64,000 bases of DNA. It comes from Cytophagaceae bacterium ABcell3. GTDB lineage: Bacteria > Bacteroidota > Bacteroidia > Cytophagales > Cytophagaceae. Location: NCBI GenBank assembly GCA_030913385.1, contig CP133159.1, positions 3,556,584 through 3,620,583 on the forward strand, given 5' to 3'. Made by a program: the position numbers and the translations under genes. A model generated the notes under the pieces. That model was not told the origin of the DNA and ran no database searches. It was given only the letters and a program-made list of their open reading frames with translations. Positions 36,145 through 44,730 of this stretch are shown here, one piece after another. Each line of letters opens with the position of its first letter. Position 1 is the stretch's first letter.

Positions 36145-37635
36145 ATGTCTGATATTTTTTGCTTTAGTTTACTATATAAAAAGAAGATTTTTCCCCGGAC
36201 AATCCGCCCAATGAGCGGTACCGGGCTTCTTTTGCTCTTATTGCTTTTGTTAACTTCTCAGGCAGCCACAGGTCAGAAAAAAATGACACTTGAGGAATGT
36301 ATTTCATACGCCTTAACCCATAACCTAAACATTGAACTGGCCGCACTGGATATAGAACAAGCGGGAGAAGACCTCCACTTGTACAAAAGACAAAGATCGC
36401 CCATGCTTACCGGCAATATAGGCCAGGGTGTAAATTTTGGCCGTTCCATCGACCCTTTTACCAACCAGTTCATAGAACAGCGCATTTTTACCAATAATAT
36501 GTCACTTTCCGGCTCGCTAGTACTATACGAAGGAAGACGCAGAACCAATCAGGTCAAGTCTGGCCGTATATCTTATAAAATAAGGGAAGAAGAAAAAAAA
36601 CTAGCAGAAAGAACCCTGGTATTGGAGGTAATGGAAAACTATTTTTCAGCTTTACTTTACCGTGAACTTATAGAAACCTATAGGCACCAGAAGGAACAAA
36701 ACATTAAAACCACCAAAATAAATGAGGCACTTCTGCAGTCTGGGTATATTTTGGCTGCCAGACTAAAAGAGCTTTATGCTACAGAAGCGGCAGATGAACT
36801 CAACATATCCCAGGCCGAGAACCAGCTTAACAGTGCTTTGCTCAACCTCAAACGCCTCCTTAACCTTCCGCAGGAAGAAATGCCAGAACTCGCTGACATA
36901 CCAATTGATACTGAAAACTTGGTTTTGCTGGCAGAAACAAAGTTGATTGATGAAGCATTGACAACTCAGCCTGACTTAAAAGTCAGCAAACTCTTGAAAG
37001 AAAAGTCTGCGCTTAACCTCAAAATGGCCAGAGGAATGATGCTCCCCTCCCTGTCTTTAAATACTGTTGCTTTTACAGGTTACTCCAGTGCCAGGCGTCT
37101 ATTCGCATACAATACGTTTTACCAGCAAGAAACTATAGGCTATTTATCAGGCGACCCTTCGCAAACCATTTCTGCCAATGTGCAGAGAAGAGAGCAGGTG
37201 CCCCTCCGGTACCCATTTCTGAGGCAGCTAAATGACAACTTCAGCCAAATGATAAGCCTGAACCTGACCATCCCGATCCTTCAGAACGGCATGAACCTAT
37301 ATGCGGTAAAATCAGCTAAAATTGAAGAAAAACGTGCCAGAGTAAATGCTGAACTCCAAGCGGCTAACCTAAAGACTATGTTGGAACAGCTATATGCAGA
37401 ATGCAGAACATCTTATAAAAACCTGCAAAATGCAACTGAGCAGTACGAAGCCCTGAAAGAAGCCTTAAGGGTAGCAAGGGAAAAGCATGAAAATGGCTAT
37501 GTCAGCTCTGCTGATTTTTACCAGGCCAATAACAACTTCAGAAATGTCACTTTTGAGCTGGTAAAAAGTAGGTATAGCCTGCTTTTCCAGTTAAAAACCC
37601 TAGAATATTATCAGTCAGGCAAATTGGGACTATGA
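36145..37635 (+). CDS. TolC-family outer-membrane channel
   Basis: 496 residues from ATG at 36145; a second start at 36211 begins just before the hydrophobic signal core (nine leucines in a row). The mature part opens with MTLEECISYALTHNLNI, the usual OEP start, and carries two long coiled-coil repeats with TolC-like sequences around LLQSGYILAARLKELYATEA and EKHENGYVSSADFYQ. It would form the outer-membrane exit for the C39 ABC/HlyD exporter encoded divergently at 29-33 kb; no other ABC or RND pump is nearby. Third gene of the plus operon. Confidence 0.88.
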   Translation: MSDIFCFSLLYKKKIFPRTIRPMSGTGLLLLLLLLLTSQAATGQKKMTLEECISYALTHNLNIELAALDIEQAGEDLHLYKRQRSPMLTGNIGQGVNFGRSIDPFTNQFIEQRIFTNNMSLSGSLVLYEGRRRTNQVKSGRISYKIREEEKKLAERTLVLEVMENYFSALLYRELIETYRHQKEQNIKTTKINEALLQSGYILAARLKELYATEAADELNISQAENQLNSALLNLKRLLNLPQEEMPELADIPIDTENLVLLAETKLIDEALTTQPDLKVSKLLKEKSALNLKMARGMMLPSLSLNTVAFTGYSSARRLFAYNTFYQQETIGYLSGDPSQTISANVQRREQVPLRYPFLRQLNDNFSQMISLNLTIPILQNGMNLYAVKSAKIEEKRARVNAELQAANLKTMLEQLYAECRTSYKNLQNATEQYEALKEALRVAREKHENGYVSSADFYQANNNFRNVTFELVKSRYSLLFQLKTLEYYQSGKLGL

Positions 37636-37657
37636 ACTGAATCTAGAAATTTTAATG

Positions 37658-37908
37658 TCTGAAGCAGAATTCGCAGAATTAGAGAATGAACAGAATTTTT
37701 TATTGTCAGAAGCAGAATTCGCAGGATTAGAGAATGAGCAGAATTGCTTATTGTCTGAAGCAGAATTCTCGGAATTAGGGAATGAACAGAATTTTTTTGG
37801 TAGAGAGAGCCGAAAGAATGCTTTTAAAGCCTAAAGGCACTGATAAGCTCCTCCTTTTTAATTCTGAAAATTCTAAAATTCCGGAAATCCTGATTCAGAC
37901 GGATAATG
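37658..37908 (+). repeat. Dispersed structured repeat, locus B
   Basis: Three left arms in a row (TCTGAAGCAGAATTCGC type) are followed by one middle with GAATGCTTTTAAAGCC and one right arm ending GAAATCCTGATTCAGAC. It is the same family and orientation as the arrays at 17-20 kb. It starts 23 bases after the TolC gene and runs into the stop codon of the next, convergent gene, so it marks the edge between two gene blocks. Confidence 0.85.
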
Positions 37909-38370
37909 TCACCGCTCCTCCGGCAAAAAAGACCTGAAATCTTTCTCATCCAGACCATAGTCTTTGCAGACAATGCCGCCTGATAGTGAATTATTGCTTA
38001 AGGTTGCTAAACCATCCATGATAAGAACTCCCAGCGCTTTTTCTCCACAAACCATGCTTTGATCTGCCCCAAAATACGCTTTTCTTTCTTCGTCCAACAG
38101 GTTTCCAACAATAATGATCACTTCTGCATCAGGTTCTTTGTAAGAATAGCTTTGAACGCTGCTGTCTTTTCTCAAAAAATAGCAAGGCGGATCAAGCTTC
38201 AGCTCTTCCGAAGAAAGTTGGCCGTTTTGCTCAGTAACTAGATAAGCTTTGTCATTTTTTGTTATCAGCTCGAAACGTATATCGTTGAACGTGCAGGTGT
38301 CTGTAACTGTAGCGTCGTTGACTACGCAAGCTGAGAGAGTGAGCAAGAAACATAGGGCTGTCTTCATCAT
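37909..38370 (-). CDS. Small putative lipoprotein
   Basis: 153 residues. The signal sequence ends in LTLSAC, a lipobox with the cysteine at about residue 15, followed by VVNDATVTD. The mature part has four further cysteines (DTCTF, PPCYF, MVCGE, IVCKD) that could form disulfides. No domain is recognised. The stop codon is shared with the edge of the locus B repeat. It may form a unit with the membrane gene upstream (36 bases away). Confidence 0.6.
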   Translation of the reverse strand: MMKTALCFLLTLSACVVNDATVTDTCTFNDIRFELITKNDKAYLVTEQNGQLSSEELKLDPPCYFLRKDSSVQSYSYKEPDAEVIIIVGNLLDEERKAYFGADQSMVCGEKALGVLIMDGLATLSNNSLSGGIVCKDYGLDEKDFRSFLPEER

Positions 38371-38406
38371 GATTCATTTAAGCATAACTATACACCAATC
38401 GTAAAT

Positions 38407-38949
38407 TTAAACCATTGGACTTAAAGAACGTTTCTTTATGCTAAAGATAATGCCTGCAAGCAACCCTAAAACCCCACCTAAATAACTAAAGTTGTGCATG
38501 GAACCAACAGAGACAAAGCTTTTATAGTCTATAAGGTTTTCAGGAAGCCACCAGTTCACTTCAGTTTCCGCCAGAAAAAAACTTCCATATGCCAAACCAG
38601 CAAGACCTGTTATAAAAGCCACTGCAATCACAACCAGGTATGCCTTCAGTGTGACTTTAACCATTTGCCCTGATTTCTTATGAACAAGACCAGTTAGCGC
38701 CAACACCAGACCAACAGGCAAGCCCATCCACCAGGTGGCCATAAAGCCAACTGCCGCAACAGCAACCCTTGGTTCAGGCAGAATGGCTTCATTGCCTATA
38801 TCCCAAAGACCAAATTGATAAAACTTAAACTTTGTATAGTACTCCGGAGAGATGGTGTAGGTCAGCTGGTCATGCAGGATTCCATAGGTGCCTGCTATGA
38901 AAATAGCAGTAATTATCAGGAGGAGGATTTCAAAGGACGATTTACAAAT
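38407..38949 (-). CDS. Four-helix membrane protein, normal start codon not found
   Basis: Stop-to-stop the frame spans about 180 codons, 38949 to 38407. The first ATG is at 38742, but the sequence before it is plainly coding: ILLLIITAIFIAGTYGILHD, then YTISPEYYTKFKFYQFGLWD, which is typical of a family of small Bacteroidota membrane proteins. With no ATG, GTG or TTG at the expected start (the frame opens with ATT TGT AAA), either an ATT start is used or the true N-terminus was lost when the neighbouring genes (38942-40031) arrived. About four transmembrane segments are predicted by eye. Confidence 0.6.
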   Translation of the reverse strand: MCKSSFEILLLIITAIFIAGTYGILHDQLTYTISPEYYTKFKFYQFGLWDIGNEAILPEPRVAVAAVGFMATWWMGLPVGLVLALTGLVHKKSGQMVKVTLKAYLVVIAVAFITGLAGLAYGSFFLAETEVNWWLPENLIDYKSFVSVGSMHNFSYLGGVLGLLAGIIFSIKKRSLSPMV

Positions 38950-39388
38950 TTAAATACTTTGCAATAAAGGCTGCTAATACAGCTGTAAGAACACCAACTG
39001 CGACTTTCATAAACAGTCCCTCTTGTTTACCAGCTTCTTTAGTAGTTCCAGTCTGACTATAATTACCGTAATTGTCCCCAACAACATGGACATTGGTTCC
39101 ACTTATATGTTTTTCCCTCTTTTCTTGTTCTTCTTTATCTAGAAAATCTTCTATTCCATATCTGGCAGCTTTTCCACCTCTTAATGTCAGTGCTATGAAA
39201 TAATTATCACTACCCCGGTATTCTATAAAACCTGATGATATTAAGGCATCTCGGAGAAAAATTATATCTGGTATCGAGTAACCTGCTTTTTCCATATATG
39301 CCGAATACTCATCGATATTAGCCCTTCCGTTTTTATCCAGAAGGAATGTTAAAAGTGTATCAGCTATTTTATACTGGGTTTCTATCAT
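38942..39388 (-). CDS. Small protein with C-terminal membrane anchor, partner of the metallopeptidase
   Basis: 148 residues from the ATG at 39388, which overlaps the upstream metallopeptidase gene by 20 bases; the open frame extends further upstream only inside that gene. The N-terminal part (1-85) looks like a winged-helix domain (DTLLTFLLDKNGRANIDEY, LRDALISSGFIEYRG). A polar linker carries HVVGDNYGNYSQTG, and one C-terminal transmembrane helix (about 126-146, VAVGVLTAVLAAFIAKYL) ends the protein. The layout resembles effectors that act at the membrane in small defence or toxin systems. No family recognised. Confidence 0.6.
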   Translation of the reverse strand: MIETQYKIADTLLTFLLDKNGRANIDEYSAYMEKAGYSIPDIIFLRDALISSGFIEYRGSDNYFIALTLRGGKAARYGIEDFLDKEEQEKREKHISGTNVHVVGDNYGNYSQTGTTKEAGKQEGLFMKVAVGVLTAVLAAFIAKYLNL

Positions 39389-40031
39389 AGCTAGATAAGC
39401 ATTTTTTTTTATAATTTTGATAACTGTCACTGTATTTTGCAAGGCTCCCATAGCGCTGAAAAGTTCTGTCAGCAAGTTTCCATGCTTCATTTTCCCGACG
39501 GTACACTTTGACTTCATCCTTTTGTTCTTCTTTGCTTATTTTCATCGGATCCAGGTGGTGGCCAAGTTCATGTAATAAGTCCCATAATAACCAAAGCTTT
39601 TCTTCTTTTCTTGCATCAAGACAAATGAAGCAATAGCCGTTTCCTCGCCTGTATTCAGAAGGCTTGCTGGTACAAAGCATTATGTCGCAGCCTTCTGAAA
39701 AAGTAATATATATAACAGAATCTATAATGTAGTTTAATTCTGGCATGTCAATACAACTTTTGACTTCATTTGAAATATTCTCTATATATTGATATGAAAA
39801 CCTTTGATGTTTTGCAGGTTTTAAAGTATTGATTTTATTATGGTTGAAGTTAATTTCCTTCAGATACTTTTCTAATTTTTTGTATGCTTCAAGTTCATCA
39901 TCTCTGCCAGGATTATTTAAGCCGGCGATTTCTTTTTTATTTCTAAAAACATGATAAAACAGCAGGTCATTTCGTCTCTCCAGACTTTGTATTTCGCATA
40001 ACTTTCTCATAAGATAATTTTTAAATTTCAT
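39369..40031 (-). CDS. Minimal zinc metallopeptidase (HExxH)
   Basis: 220 residues. LLHELGHHLD holds the HExxH zinc site near residue 155, and RRENEAWKLADR about 25 residues later supplies a likely third ligand (Glu), an arrangement like ImmA/IrrE-type peptidases. Unlike those it lacks an N-terminal DNA-binding domain; residues 1-120 are helical and unrecognised. It overlaps the downstream membrane-anchored gene, so the two products are probably made in fixed proportion and act together. The base composition is lower in GC than the genes left of it. Confidence 0.65.
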   Translation of the reverse strand: MKFKNYLMRKLCEIQSLERRNDLLFYHVFRNKKEIAGLNNPGRDDELEAYKKLEKYLKEINFNHNKINTLKPAKHQRFSYQYIENISNEVKSCIDMPELNYIIDSVIYITFSEGCDIMLCTSKPSEYRRGNGYCFICLDARKEEKLWLLWDLLHELGHHLDPMKISKEEQKDEVKVYRRENEAWKLADRTFQRYGSLAKYSDSYQNYKKKCLSSYDRNPV

Positions 40032-40280
40032 TAACAGAAAATGCTGTCCATTGGAAAACGAAAATTACTCCTTATCTGTTGATACATATCCGATAAAACA
40101 TTCCATCAAAAATATTTTAAGGCAAAACTTCTCCTTTTTTCTCTTAAATTCGTATTCTTATTTTTGGGGGAATAAATAGTGAGAACACAAGTAACTTAAA
40201 AAAATATATTTTTTCTTGCACGAAGTGATGTGCCACTATTGCATGTTTCTGTTTCCTAAAAAAATACTATTATAATTAAT

Positions 40281-40865
40281 ATGGATATTTTTGAATTTGA
40301 TAAATTAGCCCTCTTTTTATTATTTTTTATACCAGGGTTCATATCAATGAAGGTATATCATTTATTAATTGCATCAGACAAAGTTAACTTTTCTGAGTCT
40401 TTGGGGGAAGCAATGGCATTTAGTGCAATAAATTATGCATCTTTATTCTGGCTTATTCTCTTGATGTATAAAAAAAACCTTTATGAGAATAGTTTTTTTT
40501 GGTTTGTTATCTTATGGTCGTTTATTATTCTTATTGCACCTATTTTATGGACAATTTTTTATGTGTGGCTAACAAGATCTAGTTTTTTTAAAAAACGTAT
40601 TATAAGCCCCTTTAAGAGTCCATGGGATTACTTTTTTGAAAAAAGAGAAAGTTGCTGGATATTAGTCCATTTAAAAAATGGTGAAAGAATTGGAGGAATT
40701 TATAGTAGCAATTCATTTGCGTCAGCATACCCACATGTCAAAGAAATATATTTAGAACAAGTTTGGGAGGTAGATTGTGACGGCAAATTCATAAAACAAA
40801 AAACTAGGAGCAAAGGCATTATAATATGTGGAAATGAAATATCATCATTTGAATTTTTCAACTAA
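40281..40865 (+). CDS. DUF6338-like membrane protein
   Basis: 194 residues. There are three hydrophobic segments: LALFLLFFIPGFISM (8-22), AINYASLFWLILLMY (about 49-63) and FWFVILWSFIILIAPILWTI (about 73-92). The cytoplasmic part has PWDYFFEKRESCWILVHL, GGIYSSNSFAS and IYLEQVWEVD, a pattern I associate with DUF6338. Function unknown. The AT-rich codon use is like the neighbouring accessory genes. It is followed 12 bases later by a small hydrophilic protein, probably in the same operon. Confidence 0.65.
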   Translation: MDIFEFDKLALFLLFFIPGFISMKVYHLLIASDKVNFSESLGEAMAFSAINYASLFWLILLMYKKNLYENSFFWFVILWSFIILIAPILWTIFYVWLTRSSFFKKRIISPFKSPWDYFFEKRESCWILVHLKNGERIGGIYSSNSFASAYPHVKEIYLEQVWEVDCDGKFIKQKTRSKGIIICGNEISSFEFFN

Positions 40866-40877
40866 AACTATATAAAT

Positions 40878-41051
40878 ATGAGCAAGTACAGGAACGAAAA
40901 GAATTATCCTAATCATGAAAAGTCTAAAGAAGACCTAATTAAAGGACAGGTTAATGAAAAGCTGTATAGTGAGAAGCCATTACAGGAAGGCTATCAACCC
41001 AAAGATAAGCTTGACACTTCCAATCCTCCGGGTTCTGACAAAGATAAATAA
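40878..41051 (+). CDS. Small hydrophilic protein following the DUF6338 gene
   Basis: 57 residues, mostly Lys, Glu, Asp, Asn and Pro; it begins MSKYRNEKNYPN and ends TSNPPGSDKDK. It has no hydrophobic segment and is likely unstructured. The close spacing to the DUF6338 gene (12 bases) and a clean start and stop support it as a gene. Function unknown. Confidence 0.55.
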   Translation: MSKYRNEKNYPNHEKSKEDLIKGQVNEKLYSEKPLQEGYQPKDKLDTSNPPGSDKDK

Positions 41052-41206
41052 TAATAAAGTTCATTTAGTCCTTTAGAAAAACCTATAGGACTAAATGACT
41101 CTATAGTTTCATTAGAAACAGCAATTACTTTTAATCCTTCCCATTAATTCCCCATTTTTCTTCTTAAATTCGTACCTACACTTTCAGGATCCGCTTAAGA
41201 AATACC

Positions 41207-43311
41207 ATGACCAACGAACAACTCAAAAAACTGGAAAACGACTTGTGGGCATCTGCCAATGCCTTAAGGGCTTATGGGGGCATCAAGGCTTCTGACTATG
41301 CCGTGCCTGTGCTGGGGCTTATTTTCCTGCGTTTTGCTGACAATAAATACAGACAGTTTGAACCTGAAATCCTGAAGGAGTACGAAGCGGACAAAGGGAC
41401 GCGTATGGAAAGGCCGGTGGAGTCGGTGGCACTGGAAAAGTGTGGATTTTACCTGCCTGACTATGCACGCTATGACAAGCTGCTCGCGCTGCCGGATGAC
41501 CAGAGTATGGCCAAAGCGCTTCGCAAAGCTATGGAGGGTATAGAGGAATACCAGGACGAGAAATTTAAGGATGTACTGCCCAAAGAGGCATATTTTGACA
41601 TAGAAAAGCGGAAGGCCGATATTCTTCCTCAGTTACTGAAAACCTTTTCAGATATTCCGGCAGATGCCTCCGGTGATGTGTTTGGAAAAATATATGAATA
41701 CTTCCTTGGCGAATTTGCCATGAGCGAAGGACAGAAAGGTGGGGAGTTCTTCACCCCTACTTCAGTGGTGCGGTTTATCGTGGAAGTCATAGAACCTTAT
41801 TCCGGAAAAATCTATGACCCGGCCTGTGGTTCGGGTGGTATGTTTGTACAAAGTGCCAAGTTTATACAGGAGGCCAGCCATGACCTGAACGATATATATG
41901 TATGCGGACAGGAGTTTATGGGAGAAACGGCCCGTCTTGCTAAAATGAACCTCCTGGTAAACAACATTCGCGGAGAGATAAGGGAAGTGAACTCTTATGA
42001 GGCAGACCCTTATGAGAGCCTCGGACAGTTTGACTATGTCATGGCCAATCCGCCCTTCAATGTTAAGTCTGTGAAGGAAAGCACAGTAAAGAATGACGAG
42101 CGCTTTTACAGGTACGGACTTCCGAAAAGCAAGGGCAAGAAAACCGACGACAGCATTACCGATGCCAATTACCTGTGGGTTTCGCTGTTTGCCACTTCGC
42201 TGAACGAAAAAGGGCGGGCAGGTTTTGTTATGCCAAATTCCGCTTCCGATGCCGGAAATTCTGAATATGAATCCGTAAAAAGATTGTGGACAGCGGCATT
42301 GTGGACTGTATGGTATCTATGCCCTCCAACATGTTCTTTACCGTAACCCTGCCTGCCACCCTCTGGTTTTTTGACAAGCAGAAAGCCCATACGGAGCGCA
42401 AGGACAAGATACTGTTTATTGATGCGCGGAACATTTACCACCAGATAGACCGCGCACACCGCGAGTGGAAGGAAGAACATATCCAGAACATGACAGCCAT
42501 TGTGCGCTTGTACCGTGGCGAAAACCACCGTTACCTGGAACTGGTGAGCCATTACATAAACAAGGCTAATGAAGCCATTAAGGAAGTTCCTTCAGCTTTC
42601 AGTGCTTTTCAGGAAAAGCTGAATACCAGCCTTGAAAACCTCAGAAAATACGCCTCAGACAGCAAAGAGAAGCGTAAAGCCGAAGACCAGAAAAAACTGG
42701 AAAAAAGCGGACTATTGCAAAAACTTGCCAGTCTGGTGCTGACAGAATGTTCCCTGCAGGAAATTAAGGCGGATAAAGAACTTCCGGCAGAGAACACGGC
42801 GCAACTGGCCTATGCTGAAAAGCTGAAGGCCTACACCAATGCCCTGAAACAACTGGATGAAATTCTGAAAGCCAACAAAGATGTCGTTTCTGAAATCTGG
42901 ACTGAGGCAGACAAACTTTTGAAAGTTAAGAACGACAAAAACTGGACGGATCTGGAACTGAATGCTCTGGCCAAAGCTCTGGACGAACTACAGCAAAACT
43001 GGAAAACCGCCAAAGAACAGGTAAGCTACTGGCATGACAATTTGCACTGGCTGCAAAGCCGTTTCCCGGATGCAGAATATACCGATGTTACCGGACTGTG
43101 TAAAGTAGCGGATAAGACTGAATATGCAGATGAGCAGGATTACTCTTTAAATGCAGGAAGGTATGTTGGGGTCGTAATAGAAGATGATGATTTAACAGAG
43201 GCTGATTTTAAACAGCTTCTTTCAGATAAACTTTCTTTACTTAATAAATTGTCTGAAAAGTCAGTACAGTTAGAATCTTCTATTCAGCAGAATGTTAAAG
43301 CTCTATTATGA
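41207..43311 (+). pseudogene. hsdM: Type I restriction-modification methyltransferase HsdM, frameshifted
   Basis: Two frames make one HsdM of about 700 residues. The first carries the N-terminal helical domain, the SAM site DPACGSGGMF (204-213) and the adenine methylase motif NPPF (281-284), then goes out of frame after GNSEYE. One missing A at about 42271 explains it: with GAAATC restored, the sequence continues [20 protein letters not shown] and WFFDKQK, then a long coiled-coil C-terminal part. As written, the product would end at 42346. Since hsdS overlaps its end by 4 bases and hsdR is intact, this may be a sequencing or assembly error, or a genuine inactivating mutation. Confidence 0.88.
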
Positions 43312-44654
43312 TGTTTAACAAAATCAAATTAGGTGAATTACTAAACCAAAAGAAGGCTCACTCTCAAACCGGTCCTTTTGGAACTCAATTGAAAGCTTCT
43401 AATTATGTACACTCGGGAATACCAGTAATAAATGTTAAAAATATTGGTTTTGGGGATATTCGTTCAGAAGGTCTGGAATTTGTTACAGAAGAATTTTCAA
43501 ATGTACTTAAACAGCACCAGCTTAAAGAAAATGATATAGTTTTTGGTAGAAAAGGAGCTGTTGAAAGACATGCTCTTATTAGCAAAAATGAGGCAGGTTG
43601 GGTACAGGGTTCTGACTGTATAAGGCTTAGGTTGCTAACTAAGGATTATGACCCTAAGTTTCTTTCCTATTTTTTTAGAACCGAATACCACAAGCAGTGG
43701 ATGATAAATCTTGGTTCTTTTGGAGCTACTATGGGCTCTTTAAATCAAGAGATTATTTCTAAAATAGAAATTCCCGATATTCCCCTCCCCATCCAAGCCA
43801 AAATCGCCTCTATCCTTTCCGCTTATGACGAGCTGATAGAAAACAACAAGCAGCGCATAAAACTGCTGGAAGAAATGGCGGAGGAAATATACAAGGAATG
43901 GTTTGTGCGGATGCGCTTCCCCGGCTATGAATCCACCAAATTTTATAATGAAGAAGGCAAAGAAGTACCTCATGGAACAAAAGATGCTTTGCCGGAGGGT
44001 TGGGAATACATTAAAGTTAGAGATGCTTTTAGTATTCAAGGAGGAGGAACACCTAAGACCGAAATAAACGAGTATTGGGAAGAAGGGAAAATTAACTGGT
44101 TTTCTCCAACTGATATTACAGGCTCCGATAGCATTTTTCTGGAAAAATCAGCCAAACAGATATCACAATTAGGCTTAGCCAAATCTTCTGCAAAAATTTT
44201 CCCAAAAAAGTCAGTTATGATGACTAGTAGAGCAACAATAGGAGCAGTAGGAATTAATATAACTGAAGCCTGCACTAATCAAGGCTTTATAACATGTATA
44301 CCTAACTCTAATTTTTCATATCCTTATATTTACGAATGGATAAAAAGCAATAAAATACTGATGGAGAATTATTCGTGCGGAGCAACGTTTAAAGAAATTT
44401 CCAGAGGTGTTTTTAAAAATCTAAACATCTTAAAGCCAAGTACTCCTATAATGAAAAAATTTACAGAAGTGATGGTTTGTTTATTTGATGAATTACATAT
44501 TCTTGGAGCAAAAAACGAACTCCTCCAACAAACCCGCGACTTGTTACTCCCAAGGCTCATCAGTGGAAAGCTAAGTGTGGAGCACCTGATAAAAGAGGAG
44601 GAAGAAAAACTATCTATGGCCGCTGAACCAGTTTCCGGATATGGTGAGAAGTAA
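43308..44654 (+). CDS. hsdS: Type I restriction-modification specificity subunit HsdS
   Basis: 448 residues with two target-recognition domains. The first has [13 protein letters not shown] and ends in the spacer helix [29 protein letters not shown] (given in parts: [28 protein letters not shown], about 162-190). The second has [16 protein letters not shown] and ends in the second helix [20 protein letters not shown]. It determines the DNA sequence recognised by the complex. Overlaps hsdM by ATGA. The two TRDs have a lower GC content than the spacer helices, as is usual for exchanged TRDs. Confidence 0.92.
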   Translation: MMFNKIKLGELLNQKKAHSQTGPFGTQLKASNYVHSGIPVINVKNIGFGDIRSEGLEFVTEEFSNVLKQHQLKENDIVFGRKGAVERHALISKNEAGWVQGSDCIRLRLLTKDYDPKFLSYFFRTEYHKQWMINLGSFGATMGSLNQEIISKIEIPDIPLPIQAKIASILSAYDELIENNKQRIKLLEEMAEEIYKEWFVRMRFPGYESTKFYNEEGKEVPHGTKDALPEGWEYIKVRDAFSIQGGGTPKTEINEYWEEGKINWFSPTDITGSDSIFLEKSAKQISQLGLAKSSAKIFPKKSVMMTSRATIGAVGINITEACTNQGFITCIPNSNFSYPYIYEWIKSNKILMENYSCGATFKEISRGVFKNLNILKPSTPIMKKFTEVMVCLFDELHILGAKNELLQQTRDLLLPRLISGKLSVEHLIKEEEEKLSMAAEPVSGYGEK

Positions 44655-44730
44655 AAACAATGGTACTTTTTTTATGATTCTATGCATTTTTAATTGCAAA
44701 ATTTTTCAAAGTATCGTACTTTATTTTTAA

